The notes under the pieces were generated by a model. It worked only from the letters and a program-made list of their open reading frames with translations. It had not been told where the DNA came from and searched no databases. Shown piece by piece: positions 11,851-23,500 of a DNA stretch of 64,000 nucleotides. This stretch comes from Chionoecetes opilio (Eukaryota; Arthropoda; Malacostraca; Decapoda; Majidae), in the NCBI GenBank assembly GCA_016584305.1, contig JACEEZ010024140.1:148501-212500 (forward strand), written 5' to 3'. The position numbers and the translations under genes are program-made. Positions within the stretch are counted from its first letter, which is position 1. Each line of letters begins with the position of its first letter.

Positions 11851-12698
11851 GCACCTTCCACCACACTAATCAGCTGGTTTTGCTATAACTTTGAATATCT
11901 TTCAGGCCCAATACAGGCTTTCTAGAACTCTGACAATATACTTGAAATTGCAATATTACAACCTCCTACCTGTATGCAAATCTTCCAAAGCAGTGCAATT
12001 AAATGATGATAAAATAAACTGTCCTTATTCCTGTTTTACATGAACACTTTGACCAGAAAATTGTTTGTTACTGTGAACATAATTTGTTTGTTTAAGCTTC
12101 GATTGTGACTGAAAGTAAAGTGAGCTGAAAGATATTTAAAGACGTTACATGAGGTTGGGAAAGAGTTGAACGAAAACTGACGCAGAGAAGAATCAATGAG
12201 CTATCCTGGGACGGCTCTTGAGGGCACGTGAGTTGCAAGATCATTAAAAAAGACCATTGAAAAAAGTATTAGGATTCAATGGCATAAAGGAAATGGTACA
12301 TGGAATGAAATATTAAACTCAGGTAAGTAGCATAATCTTGAAATAAAGATCACTGGTAGTCAGAATCAAAGGAACACAAAACTGAATACAGGCGCTCCCA
12401 TAATTACATACAAATCTGTCTTGTAATAAAAATTGTGGATTTCAGATATTTCACCACCCTATTCCGGTTTCTTAGTTCCGAAGGCAGTGGTGATGGTAAT
12501 AGCAAAGAGTATCAAACTATACCATTTAGGGCTGGTAAAAATAATGTTGTTTGTTACTGGGGTATAGCTGCACTGTATAAACATGTCCTTTACTATGTGC
12601 AATATTCAGTAATGGCAAGAGTAATGTTTGACTTCGGACATTTAAAGTACAAATCCAAAGAACAAATTATGTACTTAAGTAGGGGAGTGCCTGTACAC
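11851..12698. other. Unannotated spacer
   Basis: AT-rich sequence between a LINE fragment and a hAT element. No codon pattern, splice-bounded exon or repeat terminus is recognised on either strand. Confidence 0.5.
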
Positions 12699-13015
12699 CA
12701 GACATGGGCATGATTATGATTATTAATCCAAAAAATCATAATCAAAGGCTGTGATTACATAATCATAATAAAAAGTTAAGCAACAGGTATAACCATAATA
12801 AAAAGTTAAACAGGTATAATCATAATCAAATCATAATAAAAAATGAAGCTGCAGCTTTAATCATAATCATATTTTTCTTCATAATAATCAATGATTAAAA
12901 TGCGAGTATTGTGATTATTTCATTGTATTTTCCATGTAGCAATTCTATTTCTCCTAAATAAATTTCCAATTTCATAGTTTTTTGTTTGTTTGTTTAGAGG
13001 ATATATAATTCCTCA

Positions 13016-13238
13016 GAGCCATAGTGATCTACCGCTGCAGGTTAGTGTTGGCCGAAGCCACCACCCCGGGAGGGGGGTCACAAACCCCCGGCTAACACCT
13101 GGTACCCATTCACTGCTGGGTGGACAGGGGCTCGGGTTTTAAGAAAGACCACCTATCTGTCTTCGCTCTGCCCGGGGATCGAACCCGAGACTTCTCGGTT
13201 GAGCCGAGCGTGCTAACCACTACACCACGGAGTACCTG
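13016..13238 (-). mobile_element. tRNA-derived SINE nested in the hAT element
   Basis: On the minus strand the tRNA-like head reads GTGGTGTAGTGGTTAGCACG ... GGGTTCGATCCCCGGGC, followed by the same body as the SINEs at 112 and 18855 (for example GGTACCAGGTGTTAGCCGGG). The anticodon region differs from those copies, so it belongs to another subfamily. A GTTT run and (TA)n lie on its two sides. Confidence 0.85.
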
Positions 13239-13306
13239 TATGTTAAGTTATATATATATATATATGTTCCAGGTCCAAGCATGTTTGCAAAGCATGACAC
13301 TAACTA

Positions 13307-13386
13307 GACATTTTCTGCGGGGGAGCAAGAGAAATTTCGCTTGCAAGCGGATACTTTTCTCTTGCTGTACCCCTGCAGAAAACGTT
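13307..13386. mobile_element. Short MITE (TTTTCTGCGGGG ends) nested in the hAT element
   Basis: About 80 bp with inverted ends GACATTTTCTGCGGGG and CCCCTGCAGAAAACGTT. It shares ATTTCGCTTGCAAGCGG with the 248-bp MITE at 25489-25736. The ends are degenerate. Confidence 0.55.
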
Positions 13387-14296
13387 TGATTGTCGCTTGC
13401 TCCATGAGAGGGCGACACGGCGGCTGAGATGTAAGCAAAACAAAGATCAAATGACTATTTTGACCCTCGAGATATTTTCACACTGGGACGCATCCTATAC
13501 CGTCAGTCAGAAAAGTGTGCAGATTCAGGAAGTGCTTAGAAATTTAATGTGATCATAAGTAGCCGAGCAATGAGATGATGAAGCCAAACAAGTGGGAGAA
13601 AATGTTTATGCAGTTTTACTTAACCCTTGTTTTCGAATACTTGTACTTAAATTACAGTTATAAATGTATACTAATGTGATGCAAAATTTCCTCAGGAAGC
13701 CGATAGTAGTCTGTGTTTCTTAATATCCATTGGTATTGTAATTTGTATTGTATTGTAATTTTTTTATAACAATAGTTTGTAAGTGATTTAAATACAGTGT
13801 AGTTTTTTATATTACTCAAATATAAACAAGCAAAATGCACTAATTAGATGTGGTTTCCTTTAAGCTAGTGTCAATTGCAATAAAAAACTGTTGACTAATG
13901 TATAACTGAACCAAAAAATTACCTTAATAATACGTACATTACTGTGTACAAATAATCACAATAAAATGTGATTATAATCATAATCTAATCATAATCAAGC
14001 AATAATAGAAAAAATCTAATCATAATCAAAAATACGTAAAGCGAAATAATCATAATCAAATCATAATCATAAAAAGGAAAAAACGAGTAATAATAATCTA
14101 ATCATAATCAAAAAATTATTCTGGATGATAATCAAAATCAAATCATAATAATTTTTTATAATCATGCCCATGTCTGCTGTACACTGCTAAATTATAAATA
14201 CTAATAGGTATAAATTCTCTTTAGGGAGAGGGTAGGTGTGTAATCTAGAAAAATAAATAATAAATTCAACTCACTATGACCCCTATTTATGGCTTA

Positions 14297-15151
14297 CTAT
14301 GCTATGATTTGCTTGCACACCATGTGAATCTTGCGCCGGCAGACTGGACACCTGGCGCGATCATTCAGGAGTCTCCGGGCACACTGGTAGCACGTCGCCT
14401 GGTGAGCTATCCTCCCGTGTATTATCGAGGCGTTCTTCGGCCGCAGACAACATATGGAGCATAGGACAGAAATCCCAAAGGCAGACCCCGGGGTGCTGGC
14501 CGATATCTGTTCTTCTATCATCTTTGTTAGTGATGCCTGATATACCGGAGAAAACGGAATGGACCTTGTAAATTTAGCCCCATCAGAGGAGTTCAGCCAC
14601 GTCTTCCCTGCACTGGATCCGATGAAGTTGAACATCTTCTTGGCTAAAGTTTCTGCATCGCCAGAAGGCACCTCATCTTTATCGTTCATACTCTTTGAAC
14701 GTTTTGAGGTCATAGCATCTGTGACGGATGCCTTCCTTTTCCTACTCTCTATCTTTGGTTGCTCTGTGTCCTCCAAAGCTTGTTTCTCTGCCTGTGAGGG
14801 TTCTTTACTTGTGCTTGCTTGAGACAAACTCCTCTCCACATCACAAGATTCTTTTGCTAACTCCTCTTGTAAATCTTGAGACTCTAACAAGTCTTGTGAC
14901 GAAGAAATCCCAGAGTCTTGAGTGCAGCTGCTGGAGGCTGTGGTGGAGACAGATCTCATCAGCCCACTGCCCCGGGAACTGTCATCAGCACTGTCCTCAG
15001 ATGCAGGAGCCGTCTTGTGGTCCTCCGAGGAACTCATGACCTGGGAGGAAGGCTGCTCCCCTGACGCCATGCCCTTCTTGTGGCTCCTCTTCTTAGGCCT
15101 GGGCTTTCTCTTTCGTTTTTTTGGCCGGTCAGGAAGCCAATTTTTTCTTAA
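14297..15151 (-). CDS. Mdm2: MDM2 exon 6: NLS-like basic region, linker and C-terminal RING
   Basis: Starts LRKNWLPDRPKKRKRKPRP (the tail of the zinc finger running into a basic stretch), then a Ser/Glu-rich linker, then the RING. RING spacing is Cys-x2-Cys-x10-His-x4-His-x3-Cys-x2-Cys-x10-Cys-x2-Cys, identical to human MDM2. After the last Cys there are 13 residues, as in human, but the end is KQIIA rather than the aromatic-containing vertebrate tail. Stop TAG at 14297-14299. Confidence 0.95.
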   Translation of the reverse strand, partial: LRKNWLPDRPKKRKRKPRPKKRSHKKGMASGEQPSSQVMSSSEDHKTAPASEDSADDSSRGSGLMRSVSTTASSSCTQDSGISSSQDLLESQDLQEELAKESCDVERSLSQASTSKEPSQAEKQALEDTEQPKIESRKRKASVTDAMTSKRSKSMNDKDEVPSGDAETLAKKMFNFIGSSAGKTWLNSSDGAKFTRSIPFSPVYQASLTKMIEEQISASTPGSAFGISVLCSICCLRPKNASIIHGRIAHQATCYQCARRLLNDRARCPVCRRKIHMVCKQIIA

Positions 15152-18100
15152 CTGAAAATGAACAAGCTTTTAAGTAGGTCATTTGCACTGGAAGGTACAC
15201 TCGACTACGCTAAGTGGTCACAGTTTTCATGAGCATAGAATGCATGTCTCTGTATTCACGGTTTGCTATAGGATGTGACTAAGGAGCAGACTTGGGATGC
15301 ATCCCCTGGCCCTGGTAGTGTCATTTCCCATGGGTTTTTATGTTTATGTTATGTGTCACCCTACTTGTTATGGAGAGGGCTAAATTGTATGGGGGAAAAA
15401 GTAAACACTTGTTACATGATAATCTCGTATAGAGTTTATCTTAAGGGAATATATATGGATACTGAAACATGGTATTTAGCATGTCAAAACAACTATAATC
15501 GCATTCTCAATGTTGTGTGACTTGGCAAAGACGTTGGTTAACACTCATGAGTTGTGTGAAAGAAGGGTGAGACATTGTTATAAAAGGATGTAAGAGGAAA
15601 GTAAGTGAACATTTGGCAAGAATGCTCAGAGTGCAAACTATGATAAGTGATTAGTCAGCAAATGGAGTCTGGCACCGATGTTTACCCACCTGCCAGCACT
15701 TGCCACAGTAGCGAACAAAGGGCTTGTTCTTCAGGCCACACGTCAGGCAGTCCCAGCGGTCTGATACACACTCTGGGTCGTTGTCCTCCTCAGAATGTTC
15801 GTCTGTATCAGAGTCGTCGTCGCCCCAGAAACCTTTCTCATCGTCCGTGAGCAAGCTGTAGGCGAGCACTGCTATCTCCACGTCCTGGCGGATTATTTGT
15901 CTCGTCAGTAATGATTCTACAACGACGGGACTCAAAGGGAGGGTTCAATCTGAATCATCCCCCTCAGTAACATTCTATGCATATATTCCCTGATTCATGA
16001 CATCCCTTCAGCCTTTACATGTCCCTCTGCTGCTCCCTTGCCTGGTGTCAAAAGAACTGGCTCTGTATCACTAGCACTGGCCTCTGGATCAATGGTTTAC
16101 TTCAGGGTAAGTGGAATGCTGTCAGTACTGATGGTCAATACTTACATCAACTGTAGAGTCACCATCACTAAACTCCTTCTCATCTTTGGCGTCGTCGGAG
16201 AGCAGTTCGTATTCCTCAAAGGTCTCGCTGTTCACTTCTATCAAATCATCCTCCTCTTCGCTGATCTCAAATTCTGTATCGCGGCAAGAGTCTGGAGAGA
16301 AAAATAAATAAAAATAAGTACTGTACTAAACATCAAATATCTAAGACCATGAAACTCTCACTTTTACATCATTAGTGAAAAAAGATGCATTTAGCAAAAT
16401 CTTTCTAAGTAAGCCTCTCTATCCACAAATGTTTGTACGTATCATTATAATATGAACAATTTATTGCAAATGGGTTTTTTTAAATACCACAATCAGAAGG
16501 GACTGCATGAGTTCTGAGTGTATATGTGAGATACATGTTTAGCATTGGAGCATTGAACAGAATCTAATGACCTTGCTTCACAGTCATAGGTAATCATGGA
16601 AGTATGAGAAGATGAGACAAATACAAGAAAAACTCCTACAAGAGCAAAGTGGTAGGCTCTTTGGAAGCTATGATGCAAGGCGTGGCAGTGAGTATGGAGA
16701 TAAAGACAGTGGCTCCATGATAACACAATAACACTGATGTATGTGAATGAGACATGGCCATGGAGTAAAGGTACCGGGTGAGTGTTACTCTAGAATGTGT
16801 CAGCGGGTTTGTCCGATTTCAATGAGATTTGGCACATGCTTAGGGAAGTATAGGAGAAAAATATACATAAAAAATCAGATACAACACTGATAGCATCATA
16901 AAAAGTGTGACTTACCAGTAACATATCCCTGTACACTGTATACAGTCTCCGTATCAGAGCAGCTGTCAGGGATTTTAGGGCAGGTGAAGAGCGGCGGTGG
17001 GCTACTTTGTCCCGGCAGTAACCGTTGCCTGCCACGATTACTAGAGGATCCCGGCTCAGGACTCCCTGTGGCTACACCTTCAGGGCCATTCAGAGTCCTT
17101 GGAGAAGCTACAATCCCATTCACAGGTATGCGCGGCGCAGCACCAGGTGGTGCTGGGACCCTGCATGTGCTGTCATTGCTTCCATCAACACTCACACTTG
17201 GACTACTACTATCAGGTACAGGTGGGGGTTCGTGGCCGGTGGGACCCCTCGCATGTTGCTCTTTAGTGATGTTCTGAACAATCAATGTCCTAAAATGGAT
17301 AAAACAACATATGATGAGATTCCAGCAAGTGATGCCATGATAAAAAAAAGTGTAAAGAAAAATATTAAAGTCAACACTAATATACAGTCTTAGGTAACCA
17401 TAACTGTGAACATGAAAACAAAATTCTACATTATCGTAAATACTGAAATAGCCCAAGACTACAAGTACATCCCCATGAGGCTAATGTATCCTCCTTCAAG
17501 GCAGCCACGCCCACTCACCTCACATCATTGAAGTGGAACCTTGTCACCCCAAAAGCCCTGCCAAGGGGATCAGACTCACAGTTGACGTAAAGCTTGTCAA
17601 TTTTATCAAAAAGGCGAGCATTACTGAATAGATACTTCTTCAACAGCAGCAATACCTGAAGAGAGGAGGAGAAAGAGGGACTGTCAGCATTACAAGCATC
17701 ATGAACATTTTTGTGTGTTTCAAGGCAATATTACACTTTATGATACTCAATCAGGCACAATTTTAAGGGACTCTACACAACATTTCTTGAAGTGAGTGAA
17801 TAAGCTATAAGGTTGCAATACCCAAGGTTATTATCAAAATTAATAATGATGTCAATAATGATAAAATGAATGAATGAACGATGATGTCAATAATAATAAG
17901 TAAATGTTGTGACAAGGTTACAGGTGTACACATTACATTATCCACAATGCCCAATGCTATAGGACCTGCACAAATACACAGCAAACCAAGGAACAAGAAA
18001 GCTGATGAGCTCATAGATGGAAAAAGTAAAGTTTCTTAGGAAAAATACATTTCCTTTTGCAAAAGCTTTTTTGAAAGGTGAAATAGTTTCTTAACTGAAA

Positions 18101-19630
18101 CTGATCAAAGATTACTTGGAGGATAGGGAGACAAGAAGAGTCGCAAAGAATACACAATCATAGAGGTGCATAGTGGAGTTCCTTAAGGGTCAGTGCTGAT
18201 GGCATCAGCATCAGCACCAGACATCAGTGATGTTCATGGTCTATATAAATAATATGGTGGAAGGAATAGATTGCTATGCAAGTTTATCTGTAGATGATGC
18301 CAAGTTGCTCAGGAAAGTGAAAAAGGAAGATTGTGAATGTAGTTACTAACGGATCTAAATATAAGACCGGAGTCAAAGGTGGGAAATGGAATTTAATGCA
18401 AGGAAATGTAAAGTAATGGAATTTGGTAAGAGCAGCAGCAACAAAGATAGTCCCAAGCTTGAGATTTATCAAACGAGGAAAAACTGTCAAGACTAACTCT
18501 TCCAGCACTTGAGAAAAGAAGGGAAAGAGGAGATCTGATTAATGCGTTCAGGGTATTTAAGGGACTGCAGAATGTTGATAGAGAGGACATGTTTTTGTGG
18601 GACACAAGAGATACGCGAGGTCATCGGAAAAGTTGAAAAGGACCACATGTGAGAGATATCAAGAAATATAGCTTTCTACAGATCTATTAACTGTGATAAC
18701 CTGGATAGAGGGATAATAACTGCCAAGAATCTTCACAATTTCAAGACCAGCCTGGATACTAGTAATTGTGGAGACAGGACAGTACAGCTTAACTCTATTC
18801 CTGTATATCACAAATAGATGAATACACAAAAACATATGCATGCGCACACACGGGTACTCCGTAGCGTAGCGGTTAGCACGCTGGATTCATGACCGAGAAG
18901 TCCCGGGTTCGATCCCTGGGCGGAGCAAAGAAAGACGGGCGGTCTCCTTAAAACCCGAGCCCCTGTCCACCCAGCAGTGAATGGGTACCGGGTGTTAGCT
19001 GGAGGTTTGTTACCCGCCTCAAGGGGTGGTGGCTTCGGCCAAAACTAACCACTAATGATGAATGATAAAATGTAGATATGGAGACGGGGCCATATGAGTG
19101 TAGCTCAGGCCCTGTAAAATACAACTAGATGAACACACATAAATAAATAGTACTTCAAATTCAAGCACCATGTTTTCAAGATCTAACACACAAAATCAAA
19201 AGGGCAGATCAAGAAGTACTAAGCACCAAGGCTTCTAAGTGATGAAATATGGTGGTGCCTGGGATGGGCTGATAAATACCTCTCTGAATGAGTAGGCACT
19301 GTCAGTTGCTCCTATTGAGGCAAAGGCAGCCCTGAGGCCAAGGCTGAGGCGGTAAGTGTTGACAACCGGGGTGGCTGATGGAGCTGCACCCCCGGTCCCG
19401 ACACCTGCCTCACCCCCTGCCCCAGAGCCCACCCGTGCCTCTCTGCAACTATTTGATGAGGGTGTTGTTGCTGGAGTCCCCAGGGCCGGCTGCAGCCCCC
19501 CATCTTTGCTGCTGCTGGTGTGGTTAGCAGTACTAGTGATGGGTGGGGGGCTGCAGGTGTCATCCTCTTCACAGCTCCTAGTGGGGAGTGCTGCTAGCTG
19601 GCGTGCTGCCCCAGACAGGTCAGGTGGCAT
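14297..19630 (-). CDS. Mdm2: MDM2-type p53-binding E3 ubiquitin ligase, six coding exons
   Basis: Coding exons, in transcript order: 19280-19630, 17519-17655, 16916-17289, 16146-16291, 15690-15884 and 14297-15151. They total 2058 bp, giving 685 residues plus stop, and all phases agree. Domains: SWIB/MDM2 p53-binding about 88-180; acidic region about 290-375; RanBP2-type zinc finger with Cys 382, 385, 396 and 399; basic nuclear-localisation-like stretch about 409-428; RING 632-672. In animals MDM2 binds the p53 transactivation helix and ubiquitinates p53 in the nucleus; that role is inferred from family. The protein is longer than human MDM2 (491) because of low-complexity N-terminal and pre-RING regions. 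The start is the ATG at 19630; an upstream 5' UTR exon is likely, since a TTTCAG acceptor lies just 5'. The least certain boundary is the exon 5 acceptor (15884), chosen because it alone keeps phase. Confidence 0.93.
15152..15689. other. MDM2 intron 5, nothing recognised
   Basis: A 538-bp intron between the zinc-finger and RING exons. It has no repeat terminus or exon-like codon pattern. Confidence 0.6.
15690..15884 (-). CDS. Mdm2: MDM2 exon 5: acidic end and RanBP2-type zinc finger
   Basis: Contains WDCLTCGLKNKPFVRYCGKC, a Cys-x2-Cys-x10-Cys-x2-Cys zinc finger preceded by an Asp/Glu-rich stretch. The donor CAG|GTGGGTAAA is clear. The acceptor CGCCAG is poor in pyrimidines; the frame is open about 50 bp further, so an alternative acceptor cannot be ruled out, but the alternatives break phase. 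Confidence 0.85.
16146..16291 (-). CDS. Mdm2: MDM2 exon 4: acidic region
   Basis: Forty-eight codons dominated by Asp/Glu (EFEISEEEDDLIEV, ending GDSTVD), matching the central acidic domain of MDM2/MDM4. In the family this region contacts p53 and ribosomal proteins. Donor GTAAGTATT, acceptor TTCTCTCCAG. Confidence 0.87.
16292..16915. other. MDM2 intron 3, nothing recognised
   Basis: AT-rich intron without a recognised mobile element or nested gene. Confidence 0.6.
16916..17289 (-). CDS. Mdm2: MDM2 exon 3: end of SWIB domain and disordered linker
   Basis: Begins TLIVQNI (the last strand of the domain) and continues as a Pro/Ser/Gly-rich linker with no recognisable domain. Acceptor CCATTTTAG, donor GTAAGTCAC. 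The last base plus AC of exon 4 forms an Asp codon, which confirms the join. Confidence 0.88.
17519..17655 (-). CDS. Mdm2: MDM2 exon 2: second half of p53-binding domain
   Basis: Encodes VLLLLKKYLFSNARLFDKID followed by a VNCESDPLGRAFGV motif and HFNDVR. This matches the family pattern of a Tyr-Ile/Leu helix, then Asp-x-Leu-Gly-x-x-Phe-Gly-Val. Flanked by TTTCAG-like CTTCAG acceptor and GTGAGTGG donor; it ends with two bases of an Arg codon. Confidence 0.92.
18150..18848 (+). mobile_element. Degraded CR1/Jockey-like LINE, reverse-transcriptase C-terminal half
   Basis: Plus-strand reading with several stops and shifts gives GVP-stop-GSVL (the GVPQGSVLGP motif), then YINNMVEG, SVDDAKLL (the catalytic [Y/F]xDD block), KWEMEFNARKCKVMEFGKS, and the distal LINAFRVFKGL and WDTRDTRGH motifs. 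It ends with SIPVYH followed by the ATAGATGAATACAC tail shared with the adjacent SINE. It lies in MDM2 intron 1, opposite in strand to MDM2. Inactive. Confidence 0.85.
18855..19150 (+). mobile_element. tRNA-derived SINE, full length
   Basis: Head TCCGTAGCGTAGCGGTTAGC with A-box-like spacing, B box GGTTCGATCC, then the family body and the 3' end CTGTAAAATACAACTAGATG followed by AACACACATAAATAAATA. It sits directly downstream of the LINE remnant in MDM2 intron 1, and the left boundary of copy B falls inside its head. A functional tRNA is unlikely: the anticodon stem is mispaired and a long non-tRNA body follows. Confidence 0.9.
19280..19630 (-). CDS. Mdm2: MDM2 exon 1: N-terminal leader and first half of p53-binding domain
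   Basis: Encodes residues 1-117. Residues 1-87 are low complexity (Ser/Thr/Pro/Gly/Ala). From about 88 the frame reads TPVVNTYRLSLGLRAAFASI, then SAYSFRE, which aligns in order with the start of the human domain (leucine-rich helix, Gly-Ala turn, Tyr...Glu-Val). The donor GAG|GTATTTATC is in phase 0 and joins VLLLLKKYLF in exon 2. It lies inside duplicated copy B. Confidence 0.9.
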
Positions 19631-22048
19631 AGTCAAACCTCCTCCTCCTCCTCTCCACCCTGAAACACCACCAGTCACTCCCTGATCACACCATCACTCA
19701 GGCATTTCATGTGATGTCTATTATTCTTGCTGCTGCTGCTTTTTATAGAAAAATTCATCACTGCTTTGGTCGATGGAATTATACTTGAATAAAATGAATT
19801 GCACAGAATGACTGCCTTCTCTTCACTTATTTTTCATATATTCTTTTTTTTTTTAATCCTTGGAGTTAAGTTCAGTGTATGTATGTTATGGATGTAACTG
19901 TTACTTCAACTATATTACTATGTCAAGAAGCAATGCAAGCAACTTTTTAATGACAAACTTGTGCATCAACTTCAATCACTTAGCTGTTTTCAGATATATA
20001 AAGCTCACAGTTCATCTAGAATGTTTTAGCTATGCATATATCAAAACTTTGGACAACACTCAAATCAAACCCAACAGATAGCCATGTATATATATCATCC
20101 GTATGCATTGTTTTCATTAACTATAATGCTGCCATAACATTTTTGTAGCATATGAACAAAGATTCCTGTATCATAGATCCAAACCCCTGACATGGAGTCA
20201 CCAGAATACGAGGCATTAGTAAGCCTGGTCAAGGTGACAAATGCATCAGATTCTCCCTTTCGTTCCCCATCACACCAGGTCCTTACGTTACTCCCAGCCT
20301 TGGTGCCTCATTTCACTTGCCCTCCTATCACAGGTGCGGCCGCACAAACATTATCACCATCTTTGGCTAAGGGGTCTACCATTACTGAGCTTTATCTTAG
20401 AGTCATGTATTTCAAATCCCAATACAATACATTTCATCTAGTACACCCCAAAGCACATGTTTTTTGTGGCTAAGATGGATTGAGGAAGCCTGGTCCTCAT
20501 CCGGCCCTGGGAGGCAGCACCCTGTGAGCACTGACTGATAGGGAGCAAACATAGGGGACCTGGGGTGAGTATACCACTGATGTGTCACCTCTTATTCCAG
20601 CCACTAAATACCCATCATGGAACTCTCAATACAGATTCAAGACTTTACCCTGTAGTGGGATACAGAATATGCCTGAATTTCTATGTTTCCAGTGCATCTA
20701 CTTCATGCATTTCCCAATCAAATCACTACTTACTTCTCACCCCAACACACATTATTTGAACACCATTCCATTATCTCAACTACTGTCAAAATCATGATGA
20801 CTGCAATCTGTTGAATGATGTTTACTATGAGGTTACTGAGTCGCTTCCAAGTGTGGCATTAGCAGGTCTGATCAGGTTGACAGATGCACCAGATCTTGAC
20901 TTGTCATTCACTAACACTCAGATTCCCTGGCTCCTGATATGTGCCTTCCTTCACCCATCTTTGACTTGCCCTCATATCACATTCTGCCATCATTATCATT
21001 AGCTAAGGGGTGACATTTGCCCACTTCCTTTATGACACCCCAAAGCGTATGTCTGGGCTGAGAGCGGAGTGAGAAAGCCTGGTTCTCACCCACACACTGG
21101 AAGGCACAATCTTATGAGCATTGTTAACATCCGAGTTATGAATGAAGTATATCAGTGATCCGTCACCTCTCATGCCAGCCACTACATGCCTCCCATGGAC
21201 GAGCGATAAAAATCAACCAAACTTTATATAAGATACAATTGATGCAGTTCCCAAATGATACTTTATACTCAATTCATGCACTTGCTAAGCAAGCTACAAT
21301 GCATTGCCAAAACAAAATTCAAGACTACAACACCATTTCTAGATGTCAGTCATTAAAAACTGTACCCATCTGACTCTACTTGATTATCACAGCTATTACT
21401 TTGATACATTGCTGGGTGGATTCCATTACTTGTTCCACATTTACATGACATCCTCTATATACTTGCCATACTCACATTATATTTCATTGTATGTACTATC
21501 TCCAACTCAAGATTTCTACAAGTATACTGGTAACTATTACTTTAGTTACCGAGTTTTACACTAACGGTTTCAACTATTCAGAGCAGCATATAAAGGGCAT
21601 CTTTCCAGCATTATTCACAGCCCTAGCCCCTCATCCAGTCATGAGGGACGAAAATATACTAAGCTTTAATAAATTTACTTCATTACTTCCACTATTGCCA
21701 TCTCCACATCAGTGCCATTACTAGTACGTGATCGTTTTTAAGTGTTCTGGCTTGGCATGGCTGGCAAGTGCTTAGCCACGCCTGATGGTTGTGATTCAGG
21801 GACACATGAGTACTCAGGGACGGGGGAGCAGCCCACACCACTTCTCTTCCCAGCAGGGAGAGCCAGGCATGGGCCAAGGACCTTTCCGCCACCTCTGAAC
21901 CCATCAATTGCATACAATACCCAGTTCATTCTTATTATGTTCATTATCTTATCAATATGAAGAAGCTTGCTGAAGTAGATTTGGTTAACAGTGACTGGTA
22001 ACAGGTTACAGTAGTGAGTTTGTAGATATTCCTAATACGTATAATATA

Positions 22049-22252
22049 CAGTACGTAGAAGCTCGATAAACCGGAATAATTCAGCCAAGGCCGATTCTGG
22101 TGAATTGAGCTTCCGTTATCGGCTCCTGATATAGTAGGTCGATTTAACGGAATTTTTCGTAATACGTATAGAGAAATTAAATGCAACTAGATATAACATT
22201 GAAAAATGGAATAACGGAATTAAGCTTTTCCCGGTAAATCGAGCTTCTACTG
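22049..22252. mobile_element. Mariner/pogo-like MITE, copy B twin
   Basis: Same 204 bp, ends and TA flanks as 3313-3516, with one or two substitutions. It was carried along by the segmental duplication and is not an independent insertion. Confidence 0.75.
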
Positions 22253-23265
22253 TAGTATATATATGTTTTTTGGGAATGCTCCACAAATACTACATAAAAT
22301 GACTTCCCTATATTTCATTTCCAATATACTACTAAACTAAATACAACTAAAATGCACTTCTATATTACATAGAATTATCAGTTTCCTAATGAATAACATG
22401 CATGCAAAAGTTACAAGGAATAGAAAAAAACCCACACGTCTACTTTATTTTGTAGCTCAATCAAGGTAAGCTGTTTCACCCATAACACTAGACAGAGGCA
22501 CAGCTGTGGACATTCTTTTGCGCCTTACACTTGAAGTCATAACACGACAAATCTCTTTTTATAAGTTGGATAAATTATCATAATTCAAAGTCAAAATAGA
22601 GCTACCCTCCGTCAGTGCCAATGTTGAATGCCATATGGGTCTGTGGCAGGTGACAAATTAGAAATCCACAGCTGTTCTCATGGCACACATCAAGCCCATT
22701 ACTTGAGACAAAGCTAATATCACACCTCCATGATATAGATAAACCGACGTGCAATATCATGCAAAAAGAGGAAGAGGAGAGTATTAAGAATGTACATACA
22801 TGACCAATGGTCGAGACACTAATGAATCAATGTAACCATAAATCTACCAATTCCGGGAAAAAAAGTGGTAATTATGGCAGAGAACTTGGCTCTCACCGTG
22901 GCCACCGAGATGTCATCTTGGTGGCCACGCTCTCACTGCCAGCCTTAATACTTACCACAATAACCAAAAAAGTCAATTTTGGGTTTCTTAACATCCCGGC
23001 AATTCTCTGACAAGAATTTTTCTTCTGATATTGACGTGCATTTAAACAATCTGATACTGTAAGGCCAAACAAACAATTATTATGAAGACCATATCTAAGT
23101 ATGGTAGAAAAAGGAAATGCTTCACCCTGAAAATACCGTGATGCTGAAGAACCGGATAATACAAAACGCACCTCAAAAGTCATCGGAAAAAAGTCACGTC
23201 AAAAAATTTGCGGGATGCTTATAAACCATTAAAGGTATCATGTCCGTATGGGCACAAAAAAATGT

Positions 23266-23409
23266 GTTTTTATGTGTTTTGAATGAATCTGCTAACTGTT
23301 TCTGTCGCAATTATTATTATTTTTTATTTTTTTTGCAAAAATGACAAAAAAAAGAAGAATGAACCTAAACTTATCCTAACCTTTACCTAACCTAACTTAA
23401 CCTTTACCA

Positions 23410-23500
<91 letters not shown>

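Larger units (their letters stand above)
12699..14176. mobile_element. Non-autonomous hAT element, exact 8-bp target duplication CTGTACAC
   Basis: Inverted ends CAGACATGGGCATGATTAT (12699) and its complement (ending 14176) are flanked by CTGTACAC on both sides (12691-12698 and 14177-14184). An 8-bp duplication and a CA...TG terminus fit hAT. The interior is not coding. Both subterminal regions (12712-12900 and 13950-14160) are packed with AATCATAATC-type repeats, which are candidate transposase-binding clusters. A reversed SINE and a short MITE have inserted inside. It begins 113 bp beyond the end of the last MDM2 exon, so the MDM2 3' UTR may run into it. Confidence 0.92.

Noticed and set aside
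18855..18930. Functional tRNA gene
   Set aside because: A and B boxes are present, but the anticodon stem is mispaired and the same SINE body follows in several copies, so these are SINE heads.
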